Source: Desulfuromonadaceae bacterium (lineage in GTDB: Bacteria; Desulfobacterota; Desulfuromonadia; Desulfuromonadales; SZUA-540). Taken from it: 11,642 nucleotides of DNA. Positions 1 through 6,311 of this stretch are shown here, in pieces (within the stretch, counting starts at the first letter, position 1; each line of letters begins with the position of its first letter). The position numbers and the translations under genes are program-made. Where the stretch lies: assembly GCA_003250235.1 (NCBI GenBank), contig QKGY01000161.1, forward strand, positions 1-11,642. The letters are read 5' to 3'. The notes beneath the pieces were generated by a model. That model saw only the letters and a list, made by a program, of their open reading frames with translations, was not told the origin of the DNA and did no database searches.

Positions 1-209
1 TCGGACTCCACCGTCTTCATGAAAATGCTCCGGGCCGCTTCGGCCTGCTCCTGCGCATCGCTTTGACGCGAGGAGAGATACGGATACGGAATTACGTAGA
101 TGCCCGTGAGGTGGGAGCCCTGACGCTTGGCGAGTTGGATGGCAACCTGCAGCCGTGATGCGCAGGTCGGGCGGTGGTCGATATGCACCAGAATGTCTTT
201 CAGGTTCAT
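1..209 (-). CDS. Universal stress protein family, N-terminal part (cut by left edge)
   Basis: An open frame of 69 codons starts at the ATG at 209-207 and runs off the window at position 1. The first residues read MNLKDILVHIDHRPTCASRL, followed by a QVAIQLAKRQGSHLTGIYV segment. This is the first beta-strand and first helix of the UspA fold (K-D-I-L-V-x-x-D, then A-x-x-L-A-x-x-x-G-x-x-L-x-G-x-Y). UspA proteins are small cytoplasmic proteins tied to stress survival and often bind ATP; the G-2x-G-9x-G(S/T) nucleotide loop would lie outside the window, so ATP binding cannot be judged. The start is supported by a GGGGGC ribosome-binding stretch a few bases upstream. It begins only 25 bases after the livF stop on the same strand, so it is probably the last or a late gene of the liv operon. 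The family call is firm and the specific role unknown. Confidence 0.85.
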   Translation of the reverse strand, partial: MNLKDILVHIDHRPTCASRLQVAIQLAKRQGSHLTGIYVIPYPYLSSRQSDAQEQAEAARSIFMKTVES

Positions 210-234
210 GATATGCCCCCGTTGAATGTTCCGG

Positions 235-943
<709 letters not shown>

Positions 944-951
<8 letters not shown>

Positions 952-1723
952 CGTCATCGTCCTCGCTTCCCAGGTAGGCCTCGATGACCGCCGGGTTTTT
1001 CTGGATTTCGGCAGGCGTCCCCTCGGCGATCTTTTTGCCGAAGTTGATCACGGTCAGGTAGTCGGTGACCTGCATGACCATGTCCATGTCGTGCTCGATC
1101 AGCAACACGGTAACCCCTTTGTCGCGGATCTTGAAGATCGTCTGAAGCAGTTCCATGGTCTCCTTGTCATTGAGACCGGCGGCCGGTTCATCGAGAATCA
1201 GCAGGGTTGGATCAACCGCCATCGCCCGCGCCATTTCGACCCGGCGCTGAATACCGTACGGAAGGCTTCCGACCGGAACGGCCGCGTACTGGCCGAGATT
1301 GAAGAAATCGAGCTGCTCTTCGACTTTTTTCCAGTTCTCCAACTCATCCCGCCGGGAACCTGGGGTATGGAAGATACCGTGCCAGAACTTCTGGGTGCTC
1401 TTGATATGACGACCGCTCATCACGTTCTCGGCGACCGACATCTGGCTGAACAGGCGGATGGTCTGAAAGGTACGCACGATGCCCCGATCGACAATCTGGT
1501 AAGGGGTCAGGCCGCGGATCTCTTCACCGCGCCAGTTGACCGATCCCTCTTCCGACTTGTAGATGCCGGTGATGCAGTTGAACACGGTGGTCTTGCCGGC
1601 CCCGTTGGGGCCGATGATGCCGTAGATCTGCCCTTCCTTCACCTTGAGGCTGAGCGCGTCGACAGCGGTCAGTCCGCCGAACCGCTTGGTGACGTCCGTC
1701 AGGATCAGTTCGTTACGCGCCAT
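944..1723 (-). CDS. livG: LIV-type ABC transporter, ATP-binding protein LivG
   Basis: Second cytoplasmic ATPase of the LIV-type importer, 259 residues, the usual size. Walker A GPNGAGKT is at residues 38-45, the Q-loop RTFQTIRLF at 84-92, the degenerate LivG signature LPYGIQRRVE at 154-163, Walker B LLILDEPAAGLN at 174-185 and the switch histidine at H211 in LLIEHDM. The signature lacks the classic LSGGQ, which is normal for this subunit (family form roughly LSYGQQR). A good GGGAGG ribosome-binding site sits 5 bases before the ATG. The start overlaps the end of livM by 11 bases. The C-terminus is unusually acidic (GSEDDDDE, residues 252-259), and the codons of this tail also provide the overlapping livF start. 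Confidence 0.95.
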
Positions 1724-2669
1724 GGCTGCCTCCCTTGATCAGGAACTTGGGGATCTTGCCGAAGGTCGCCGGAACGATGCCGCGCGGCCGCAGGATCATC
1801 GCCAGGATCATGGCGAAACCGAAGATAAAGAACCGCCAAGTGGCAAACTCCCGGAAAATCTCCGGCAGCACGAACATCACGAAGACGCCGAGCAGCACCC
1901 CGGGAACCGAGGAGCCGCCGACAATGACGATACTGAAAAAGAGAACCGACTGGATGAAATCAAAGGCTTCGGGGCTGACGGCGGAGTACTGGGTGGCATA
2001 GACCGTGCCGGCCAGTCCGGCAATCCCGGCGCCGAGACCGAAGGCGAAAATCTTGTAGAGACGGGTGTTGATGCCGATGCTCTCGGCCGCCAACTGATCC
2101 TCGCGCAGATAGTGCAGGGCACGCCCCGGTTTGCTCTTCTCCAGATTGCGCATGATCCACAGCGTCAGCAACAGCACGGCAAAGGCGAAGTAATAAACCG
2201 ACACCTGACTGGTCAGCTGGGTACCGAACAGGCTCAAGGAGTCGAGGCCGAAGATGCCGTTGGGTCCACCGGTGACTCCGCCGAGGTTGTTCTGTAGCAC
2301 CTGGACGAAGACGATGTTGAAACCGATGGTGGTGACCAGCAGGTAGTCCCCCCTCAGATGGACGATCGGCCCGGCCAGTAACAGGCCACCCAGGATGGGG
2401 ATCAGGATCGCCAGTGGGATGGTGGCAAGGATCGGCCAACCGAACTCGTGGTTGAGAATTGCCGTGGTATAGGCTCCCATCCCGAAAAACAGCGCCTGCC
2501 CCATATTGAACATGCCGCTTTTACCGAGGACGATATCCTGTGACAGGGCCACCACGGAAAAGATCAGGAAGGTGATCGCCACCGCCTGCCAACGCTCGTT
2601 GAGCAGGTGCGGCAACACCGCCATCACCGCGAAAAAGACCGGATAGGAAAATTTACGGAACGCTTTCAT
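1713..2669 (-). CDS. livM: LIV-type ABC transporter, permease LivM
   Basis: Inner-membrane permease subunit, 318 residues, that forms the translocation channel with LivH. The protein is strongly hydrophobic with repeated membrane segments, for example around residues 10-45, 80-100, 108-128, 157-172, 206-226, 240-268 and 280-294. The LivM hallmark HLRGDYLLVTTIGF is at 104-117. An EAA-like cytoplasmic loop that docks with the ATPases is at about 182-201 (GRALHYLREDQLAAESIGIN). The sequence closes with the ILRPRGI motif seen at the end of LivH/LivM proteins. The ATG at 2669 shares one base with the TGA of livH (TGATG), a typical coupled start, so this ATG is well placed despite lacking a strong separate ribosome-binding site. 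Confidence 0.95.
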   Translation of the reverse strand: MKAFRKFSYPVFFAVMAVLPHLLNERWQAVAITFLIFSVVALSQDIVLGKSGMFNMGQALFFGMGAYTTAILNHEFGWPILATIPLAILIPILGGLLLAGPIVHLRGDYLLVTTIGFNIVFVQVLQNNLGGVTGGPNGIFGLDSLSLFGTQLTSQVSVYYFAFAVLLLTLWIMRNLEKSKPGRALHYLREDQLAAESIGINTRLYKIFAFGLGAGIAGLAGTVYATQYSAVSPEAFDFIQSVLFFSIVIVGGSSVPGVLLGVFVMFVLPEIFREFATWRFFIFGFAMILAMILRPRGIVPATFGKIPKFLIKGGSHGA

Positions 2670-3565
2670 CAGACTTTCTCCGCAACCCGCTCACCGAGGA
2701 TACCGGTGGGTCGGACGATCAGGATGACGATCAACAGGATAAACGTAAAAGCATCGGCCCAGGTGCTGGAGACATAGCCAGCGATAAAAGCATTGAACAG
2801 CCCAAGCACCATACCGCCGAGCATCGCCCCGGGGATATTGCCGATCCCCCCCATGATCGCCGCCACGAAGGCGTAGAGACCGTACTGCCATCCCATATTG
2901 AAGGTGATCCCCCGGTAGTAGAGACCGATGAACAGACCACCCACGGCACCAAGGGACGAACCGATCACGAAGATCAGAGCGATGATGCTGTTGACGTTGA
3001 TCCCCATCAGCCGTGCGGCATCCTGGTCGATCGATGACGCACGGATGGCGGCGCCCATGCGGGTTTTTTCCACGAAAAAGTACAACGCCAGCATCAGAAC
3101 CAGGGAAAGGGCCAGAATGATCACCTGGATCAGACTGATAACCACCCCTCCCAGATCCCAAGACAGCGGGGGAACCAGTTCCGGAAAAATTTTCATCCTC
3201 GGCCCCCAGATCAGCATGATGCCGTTCTGGATCACGAGCGAAGCCCCAAGCGCCGAAACCACGGCCGAGAGACGCGGCGCTTCGCGTAGCGGGCGGTAGG
3301 CGACCCGTTCGAGGATCACGCCGACCACCGCCATGGAGCCTGCGGACAACAGGAAGATGGCGATCACAGCCCCGAGGGAGGTCGCCTGCCCCATGACCTG
3401 GGTGTAGATGGTCAAGCCGACGAAGGCAGAGGCTGCGACCATATCGCCATGGGCGAAGTTGATCAGTCGCATGACGCCGTAGACCATGGTGTAGCCCAGA
3501 GCGACCAGGGCGAACATACTGCCGATGGTCAATCCGTTGGCCAACTGTTGCAGAAAAATGTCCAT
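2669..3565 (-). CDS. livH: LIV-type ABC transporter, permease LivH
   Basis: Inner-membrane permease of the LIV-type importer, 298 residues from the chosen start. The N-terminus MDIFLQQLANGLTIGSMFAL followed by VALGYTMVYGVMRLINFAHGD is the family signature. A cytoplasmic loop around 167-190 (KTRMGAAIRASSIDQDAARL) corresponds to the ATPase-docking EAA region. The GGIGNIPGAMLGG stretch (239-251) and the terminal VRPTGILGE are also typical. The open frame extends 55 codons further upstream to an ATG at 3730, but that stretch (MPRSAGPLPR...) has no membrane or family character. The ATG at 3565 has a GGAG ribosome-binding site 8 bases upstream and matches the family N-terminus, so I start there. 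The 228 bases between this gene and livK hold a terminator and repeats. Confidence 0.95.
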   Translation of the reverse strand: MDIFLQQLANGLTIGSMFALVALGYTMVYGVMRLINFAHGDMVAASAFVGLTIYTQVMGQATSLGAVIAIFLLSAGSMAVVGVILERVAYRPLREAPRLSAVVSALGASLVIQNGIMLIWGPRMKIFPELVPPLSWDLGGVVISLIQVIILALSLVLMLALYFFVEKTRMGAAIRASSIDQDAARLMGINVNSIIALIFVIGSSLGAVGGLFIGLYYRGITFNMGWQYGLYAFVAAIMGGIGNIPGAMLGGMVLGLFNAFIAGYVSSTWADAFTFILLIVILIVRPTGILGERVAEKV

Positions 3566-3612
3566 AAAAACGTCTCCGGATGAATATACACGCTGCCTTT
3601 CAGACGCCAGCA

Positions 3613-3630
3613 GAGGACGACGTTGTCCTC
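3613..3630 (-). other. Small hairpin in the livH leader
   Basis: GAGGAC and GTCCTC arms, six base pairs around a six-base loop, lie about 50 bases before the livH start. No T-tract follows on the minus strand, so it is not an intrinsic terminator. It could protect the processed livHMGF message from exonuclease after transcription passes the upstream terminator. A six-pair stem can arise by chance. Confidence 0.3.
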
Positions 3631-3654
3631 CTCTCGCGCCTGAGGGGCAGGAAG

Positions 3655-3739
3655 TCGGGGCACCAAAGGGTTCGCCGACAGGGTGCCTGATACAACATTG
3701 TCGAGGGAGAGGGCCTGCCGATCGGGGCACTAATGGGTT
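3655..3739. repeat. Pair of 18-bp imperfect direct repeats in the livK-livH gap
   Basis: Plus-strand TCGGGGCACCAAAGGGTT at 3655-3672 recurs as TCGGGGCACTAATGGGTT at 3722-3739. They match at 16 of 18 positions with a period of 67 bases. Both lie in the non-coding gap between the livK terminator and livH. They may be a local duplication remnant or a repeated protein-binding site; nothing else decides between these. Confidence 0.55.
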
Positions 3740-3747
3740 TTCAGGTT

Positions 3748-3778
3748 AAAAAAGGGGGCGGGAAAACACCCCGCCCCC
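3748..3778 (-). terminator. Intrinsic terminator after livK, inside the operon
   Basis: On the minus strand, 15 bases past the livK stop, a perfect 9-bp all-GC stem (GGGGGCGGG at 3770-3778 read on the minus strand pairs with 3754-3762) closes a 7-base loop and is followed at once by six T residues (3753-3748). This is a textbook Rho-independent terminator. Because livHMGF follow in the same direction with no clear strong promoter of their own, it probably works as a partial terminator that keeps binding-protein mRNA above permease mRNA. Confidence 0.85.
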
Positions 3779-3793
3779 ACGCTTATTCTGAAA

Positions 3794-4927
3794 TTACTGG
3801 ACGTACTCGTTGAAGTAGGACCCGTCAGCCTGGATTTTCTTGACCACGTAGGCGCCGCCTTTACGATTGCCGTCTTTGGCAAAGGCGATTGGACCGGTGA
3901 TGCCCGGCAGAGGCTCCTTGAGGTTTTGGAGATAGTCGGCCGCCTTTTTGGTGTCGAAGCTCTTGTTCTGCTCCATGGCGTGGATAATGGCGCGCATGCC
4001 GTCAATGTTCATCAGACCCCAGATAGAGGGGGGCATTTCGCCGTACTTCTTCTGGTAGTCGGCAATAAACGACTTGGCGATGTCGTAGGGCAGAGCGGCA
4101 GGCTCGGGAACGTTGATGATGAACGCCCCTTCAGCCGCGGAGCCGGCCAGCTTGACGAAATCGGGGTTGTCGTTGGCGTCGCCGCCGTAGAAATCGGCCT
4201 TGATACCAAGGGCCACCTGCTGGGCGCGCAGCAGGCCGCCGTCCGAATAGTAACCGGCGGAGAAGATGGCATCGGGATTCTTCGACTTGATGTTGGTGAG
4301 AACCGGTGTGAAGTTCTGAGAGTCAGCCTTGATCTTATCGCGGGACACCACGTTGCCGCCCAACTTCTTGATCGCCGCTTCGGTGGCGTTGGCCAGGCCG
4401 TCGGCATAGGTCGAGAAGTCGGAGAGCACAACAATGCGCTGATACTTCTTGACGTTGACGAGATAGTTGGCGACGAATTCGGCCTCGGCGCTGTTCGGGA
4501 AGGAGTTGCGCAGGAAGGTCCAGTAGCCCTTCTCGGTCAGGCTGTCAGCGGTGCCGTCAGAGGTCTGCAGGACACCGGCATTGAAATAGGTTTTCTGGGC
4601 CGCCTCGGCGCAGGTCGAGGTATAGGAGCCGATAACCATCGAAACGCCCTTGTTCACCAGGTCTTTGGCGCAGATCGCAGCGGCCATCGCGGTACCCTGA
4701 TCGTCACAGGTGATGACTTCGATCTGTCGGCCCATCACACCGCCCGCGGCGTTGATCTGCTCGGCAAGCAGTTTCACGCCGTTATCGATCCCCTGACCTT
4801 CATTGGCGTAGCTGCCTGTGATGGGAGCCTGAACGCCAACCTTCAGGGTTTCAGCGGCCAGAGCACCGCCTGCCAGAGAGCCGACCGCCAGCAGGGCAGC
4901 GGACAACAGAACCAGAGTTTTCTTCAT
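3794..4927 (-). CDS. livK: LIV-type ABC transporter, periplasmic amino-acid-binding protein
   Basis: Periplasmic substrate-binding protein, 377 residues, that captures the amino acid and delivers it to LivHM. Residues 1-25 form a clear Sec signal peptide (MKK, then a hydrophobic core, ending GGALA-A) with cleavage near residue 24 or 25; there is no lipobox cysteine. The mature part begins ETLKVGVQAPITGSYANEGQ, then the family features AEQINAAGGVMGRQIEVITCDD and the VIGSYTSTCAEAA hinge region. The LSDFSTYADG and GYYSDGGLLRAQ stretches belong to the second lobe. Cysteines 74, 86 and 106 are the candidates for the disulfide seen in this family. An AAGGAGG ribosome-binding site precedes the ATG closely. 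The substrate cannot be read from sequence: branched-chain amino acids are the default, but closeness to proline dehydrogenase makes proline or another amino acid possible. It does not look like the urea-binding UrtA, which is longer. Confidence 0.93.
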   Translation of the reverse strand: MKKTLVLLSAALLAVGSLAGGALAAETLKVGVQAPITGSYANEGQGIDNGVKLLAEQINAAGGVMGRQIEVITCDDQGTAMAAAICAKDLVNKGVSMVIGSYTSTCAEAAQKTYFNAGVLQTSDGTADSLTEKGYWTFLRNSFPNSAEAEFVANYLVNVKKYQRIVVLSDFSTYADGLANATEAAIKKLGGNVVSRDKIKADSQNFTPVLTNIKSKNPDAIFSAGYYSDGGLLRAQQVALGIKADFYGGDANDNPDFVKLAGSAAEGAFIINVPEPAALPYDIAKSFIADYQKKYGEMPPSIWGLMNIDGMRAIIHAMEQNKSFDTKKAADYLQNLKEPLPGITGPIAFAKDGNRKGGAYVVKKIQADGSYFNEYVQ

Positions 4928-5003
4928 TCTTGCCTCCTTTTTGGGGTTGATGAAACACCAGCTACCTTTGGATTAAAATACAGCCAACACAGCATATCGG
5001 GAT

Positions 5004-5019
5004 TGCATGACAACAACCA
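5004..5019 (-). promoter_or_regulatory. Weak sigma-54-like -24/-12 element upstream of livK
   Basis: Minus strand reads TGGTTGTTGTCATGCA: GG at 5018-5017 and GC at 5006-5005 with exactly ten bases between. The -24 GG and -12 TGCA are kept, but the CAC part of the -24 box is lost. It lies about 77 bases before the livK start, a workable leader length. No good sigma-70 pair is visible in the 108-base gap between proline dehydrogenase and livK, so livK is served either by this site or by read-through. Confidence 0.3.
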
Positions 5020-5035
5020 ATAAAAAAATCGGCGA

Positions 5036-5977
5036 TCAGCCTCTGTCTGAACGATGCCCAGCCCCCATTCTGCGGCGCAGGGTTGCAAGAGCCTGCTTCA
5101 GAGCGTGACGGGCGATCGTGGGATTTTCCTTGAGACGGCGGCGCGAATAGGCAAGCCAGGCTTCGCCGAAAGGCACATAGACCCTCAGCCGGTATCCGCT
5201 CGACACCAGAATCTTCCGCAGCTCTTCGTCCACCCCCAGCAGCATCTGGAACTCGAAATCCTCGCGCTGCAGCCCGAAGGTCTCGACCAGGCGCATCGCC
5301 TCGAAGACCAGCTTTGGATCGTGGGTGGCGATACCGACATACGCCTTGTGGTGCAGGAGCTTCTCCAGGCTCCAGGCGAAGCTGCGGTTGATGACGTCCG
5401 GGTCTTTCCACGCCAGTCTGCGGGGCTCCTTGTAGATCCCCTTGCACAGGCGGATATTGATCGGGGATTGCGCCAGGGCATCGACATCCTGCGGCGTGCG
5501 CCGCAGGCAGGATTGCAGCACCGTGCCGACGTGACCGGGGAATTCCTCCCTCAGCCGCCGGTAAAAATCGAGGGTGGCGTCGGTGCAGGAGGTATCCTCC
5601 ATGTCGATGCGAACGAAATTTCCCAGCTCCTTCGCATGACGGACGATCTGACGGATGTTCTCGAAAGCGAACTCCCGGTCGATCAGCAGGCCCATTTGGG
5701 TCGGCTTCAGCGACAGGTTGGCGTCCAGTTTCTCCCGGGCGATGGCATTGAGAATCTCGAGGCACTGGTCCCGGTAGAAGGCAGCCTCCTCGTGACTGCG
5801 GACGAATTCGCCCAGGATATCGATGGTTCCCATCATCCCCTCGGCGTTGAGCCCGCGGGTCACCCGAATCGCATCCTCCAGCGAGTCGCCGGCGATGTAG
5901 TTGCGGGCGAATATCCCGACGAGAAATCCCGGGATATGCATGATGGTGGCGGATACGAGACGATCGAAAAGGCTCAT
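5036..5977 (-). CDS. Proline dehydrogenase, monofunctional
   Basis: FAD enzyme of 313 residues that oxidises L-proline to pyrroline-5-carboxylate and passes electrons to membrane quinone, the first step of proline catabolism. Its size fits the short stand-alone class, not bifunctional PutA. Visible family features are LSLKPTQMGL (88-97, with K91 the active-site lysine), VRIDMEDTSCTDATLDFYRRL (122-142), INIRLCKGIYKEP (173-185), VGIATHDPKL (214-223), FEFQMLLGVD (241-250) and YVPFGEAWLAYSRRRLKEN (267-285), whose R280-R281 match the arginine pair that grips the proline carboxylate. The start lacks a strong ribosome-binding site, but no better start exists nearby and MSLFDRL fits the family. A strong sigma-54 promoter lies about 60-85 bases upstream. 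No P5C dehydrogenase gene is present in the window, so that step must be encoded elsewhere. Confidence 0.93.
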   Translation of the reverse strand: MSLFDRLVSATIMHIPGFLVGIFARNYIAGDSLEDAIRVTRGLNAEGMMGTIDILGEFVRSHEEAAFYRDQCLEILNAIAREKLDANLSLKPTQMGLLIDREFAFENIRQIVRHAKELGNFVRIDMEDTSCTDATLDFYRRLREEFPGHVGTVLQSCLRRTPQDVDALAQSPINIRLCKGIYKEPRRLAWKDPDVINRSFAWSLEKLLHHKAYVGIATHDPKLVFEAMRLVETFGLQREDFEFQMLLGVDEELRKILVSSGYRLRVYVPFGEAWLAYSRRRLKENPTIARHALKQALATLRRRMGAGHRSDRG

Positions 5978-6047
5978 AGTGGCTTACATTCTATCCTGCG
6001 AAACAACCATTTCCAGGCCGGGGACCCATTCTGCACCGTTCCTGTAG

Positions 6048-6063
6048 AGCAAAGCCGATGCCA
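6048..6063 (-). promoter_or_regulatory. Sigma-54 (-24/-12) promoter of proline dehydrogenase
   Basis: The minus strand reads TGGCATCGGCTTTGCT. Against the sigma-54 consensus TGGCACGNNNNTTGCW it matches TGGCA, TTGC and the final W, with the required ten bases between GG (6062-6061) and GC (6050-6049). The only mismatches are two positions at the end of the -24 box. Transcription would begin near 6037, giving a leader of about 60 bases before the proline dehydrogenase ATG at 5977. The adjacent gene encodes a sigma-54 activator, which strengthens the call. Confidence 0.78.
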
Positions 6064-6185
6064 AACTTCGTTTTATAAAAATTTCTTAAAAATCGTACCA
6101 GATTAAAGGAATGCCACAATAGGGATCCAAGTCGCTTCCGGTGCGGGATCGGCAGATCTCCACCCTCCCCGGTACCGCGATGGCT

Positions 6186-6217
6186 GTTCCGGAAAACCCC
6201 AAAAACCGTTCCGGAAC
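6186..6217. promoter_or_regulatory. Paired TTCCGGAA palindromes, likely activator-binding sites
   Basis: GTTCCGGAAA (6186-6195) and the perfect palindrome GTTCCGGAAC (6208-6217) share a TTCCGGAA core and are spaced 22 bp, close to two helical turns, so both face the same side of the DNA. They lie about 130-165 bp upstream of the sigma-54 promoter of proline dehydrogenase, the usual distance for upstream activating sequences. The presumed ligand is the dimeric PAS/AAA+ activator encoded alongside; this link is inferred. Confidence 0.6.
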
Positions 6218-6259
6218 ACAAAACAGGAGTTTGATTTTACCCAACCCGCCGGCAACAAT

Positions 6260-6297
6260 AAAGCCTCTTTTATGCGGTGGCGCATAAAAGAGGCTTT
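6260..6297 (-). terminator. Terminator of the sigma-54 activator gene
   Basis: A perfect 17-bp inverted repeat (6260-6276 with 6281-6297) around a GTGG loop begins 15 bases past the activator stop codon. The stem ends in AAA/TTT, and the minus strand continues TTTATTGTT, serving as the U-rich tail. The plus side also ends in a T run, so the hairpin could work in both directions. It insulates the proline dehydrogenase control region from activator transcription. Confidence 0.85.
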
Positions 6298-6311
6298 TTC
6301 GGAAACGCCAC

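Larger units (their letters stand above)
5978..6311. other. 334-bp gene-free control region between activator and proline dehydrogenase
   Basis: No credible gene on either strand: the short frames here have no family character. From the proline dehydrogenase side it holds a short leader, a sigma-54 promoter (6048-6063), an AT-rich stretch (about 6064-6120, with A and T runs such as ATAAAAATTTCTTAAAAAT), a GC-rich stretch, two TTCCGGAA palindromes (6186-6217) and finally the activator's terminator (6260-6297). The AT-rich stretch could bend DNA between activator sites and promoter. I could not find a good match to the IHF consensus. Confidence 0.7.

Noticed and set aside
3178..3187. GTTCCGGAAA inside livH, identical to the first putative activator site
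   Set aside because: Single copy within coding sequence, no partner site and no promoter nearby; likely chance.
3566..3730. N-terminal extension of livH to an ATG at 3730
   Set aside because: The extra 55 residues are Pro/Arg-rich and unlike the family, the region contains hairpin and repeats, and the ATG at 3565 has the ribosome-binding site.
3794..4927. Reading the livKHMGF set as a urea (UrtABCDE) importer because of the nearby allophanate hydrolase
   Set aside because: The five-gene layout is shared, but the binding protein has the length and N-terminal features of LIV-type proteins, and the allophanate hydrolase belongs to a different transcription unit about 6 kb away.
5022..5041. Possible terminator after proline dehydrogenase (seven T residues on the minus strand)
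   Set aside because: The only hairpin next to it has about three base pairs (GGC/GCC), too weak to terminate, so read-through into livK remains likely.
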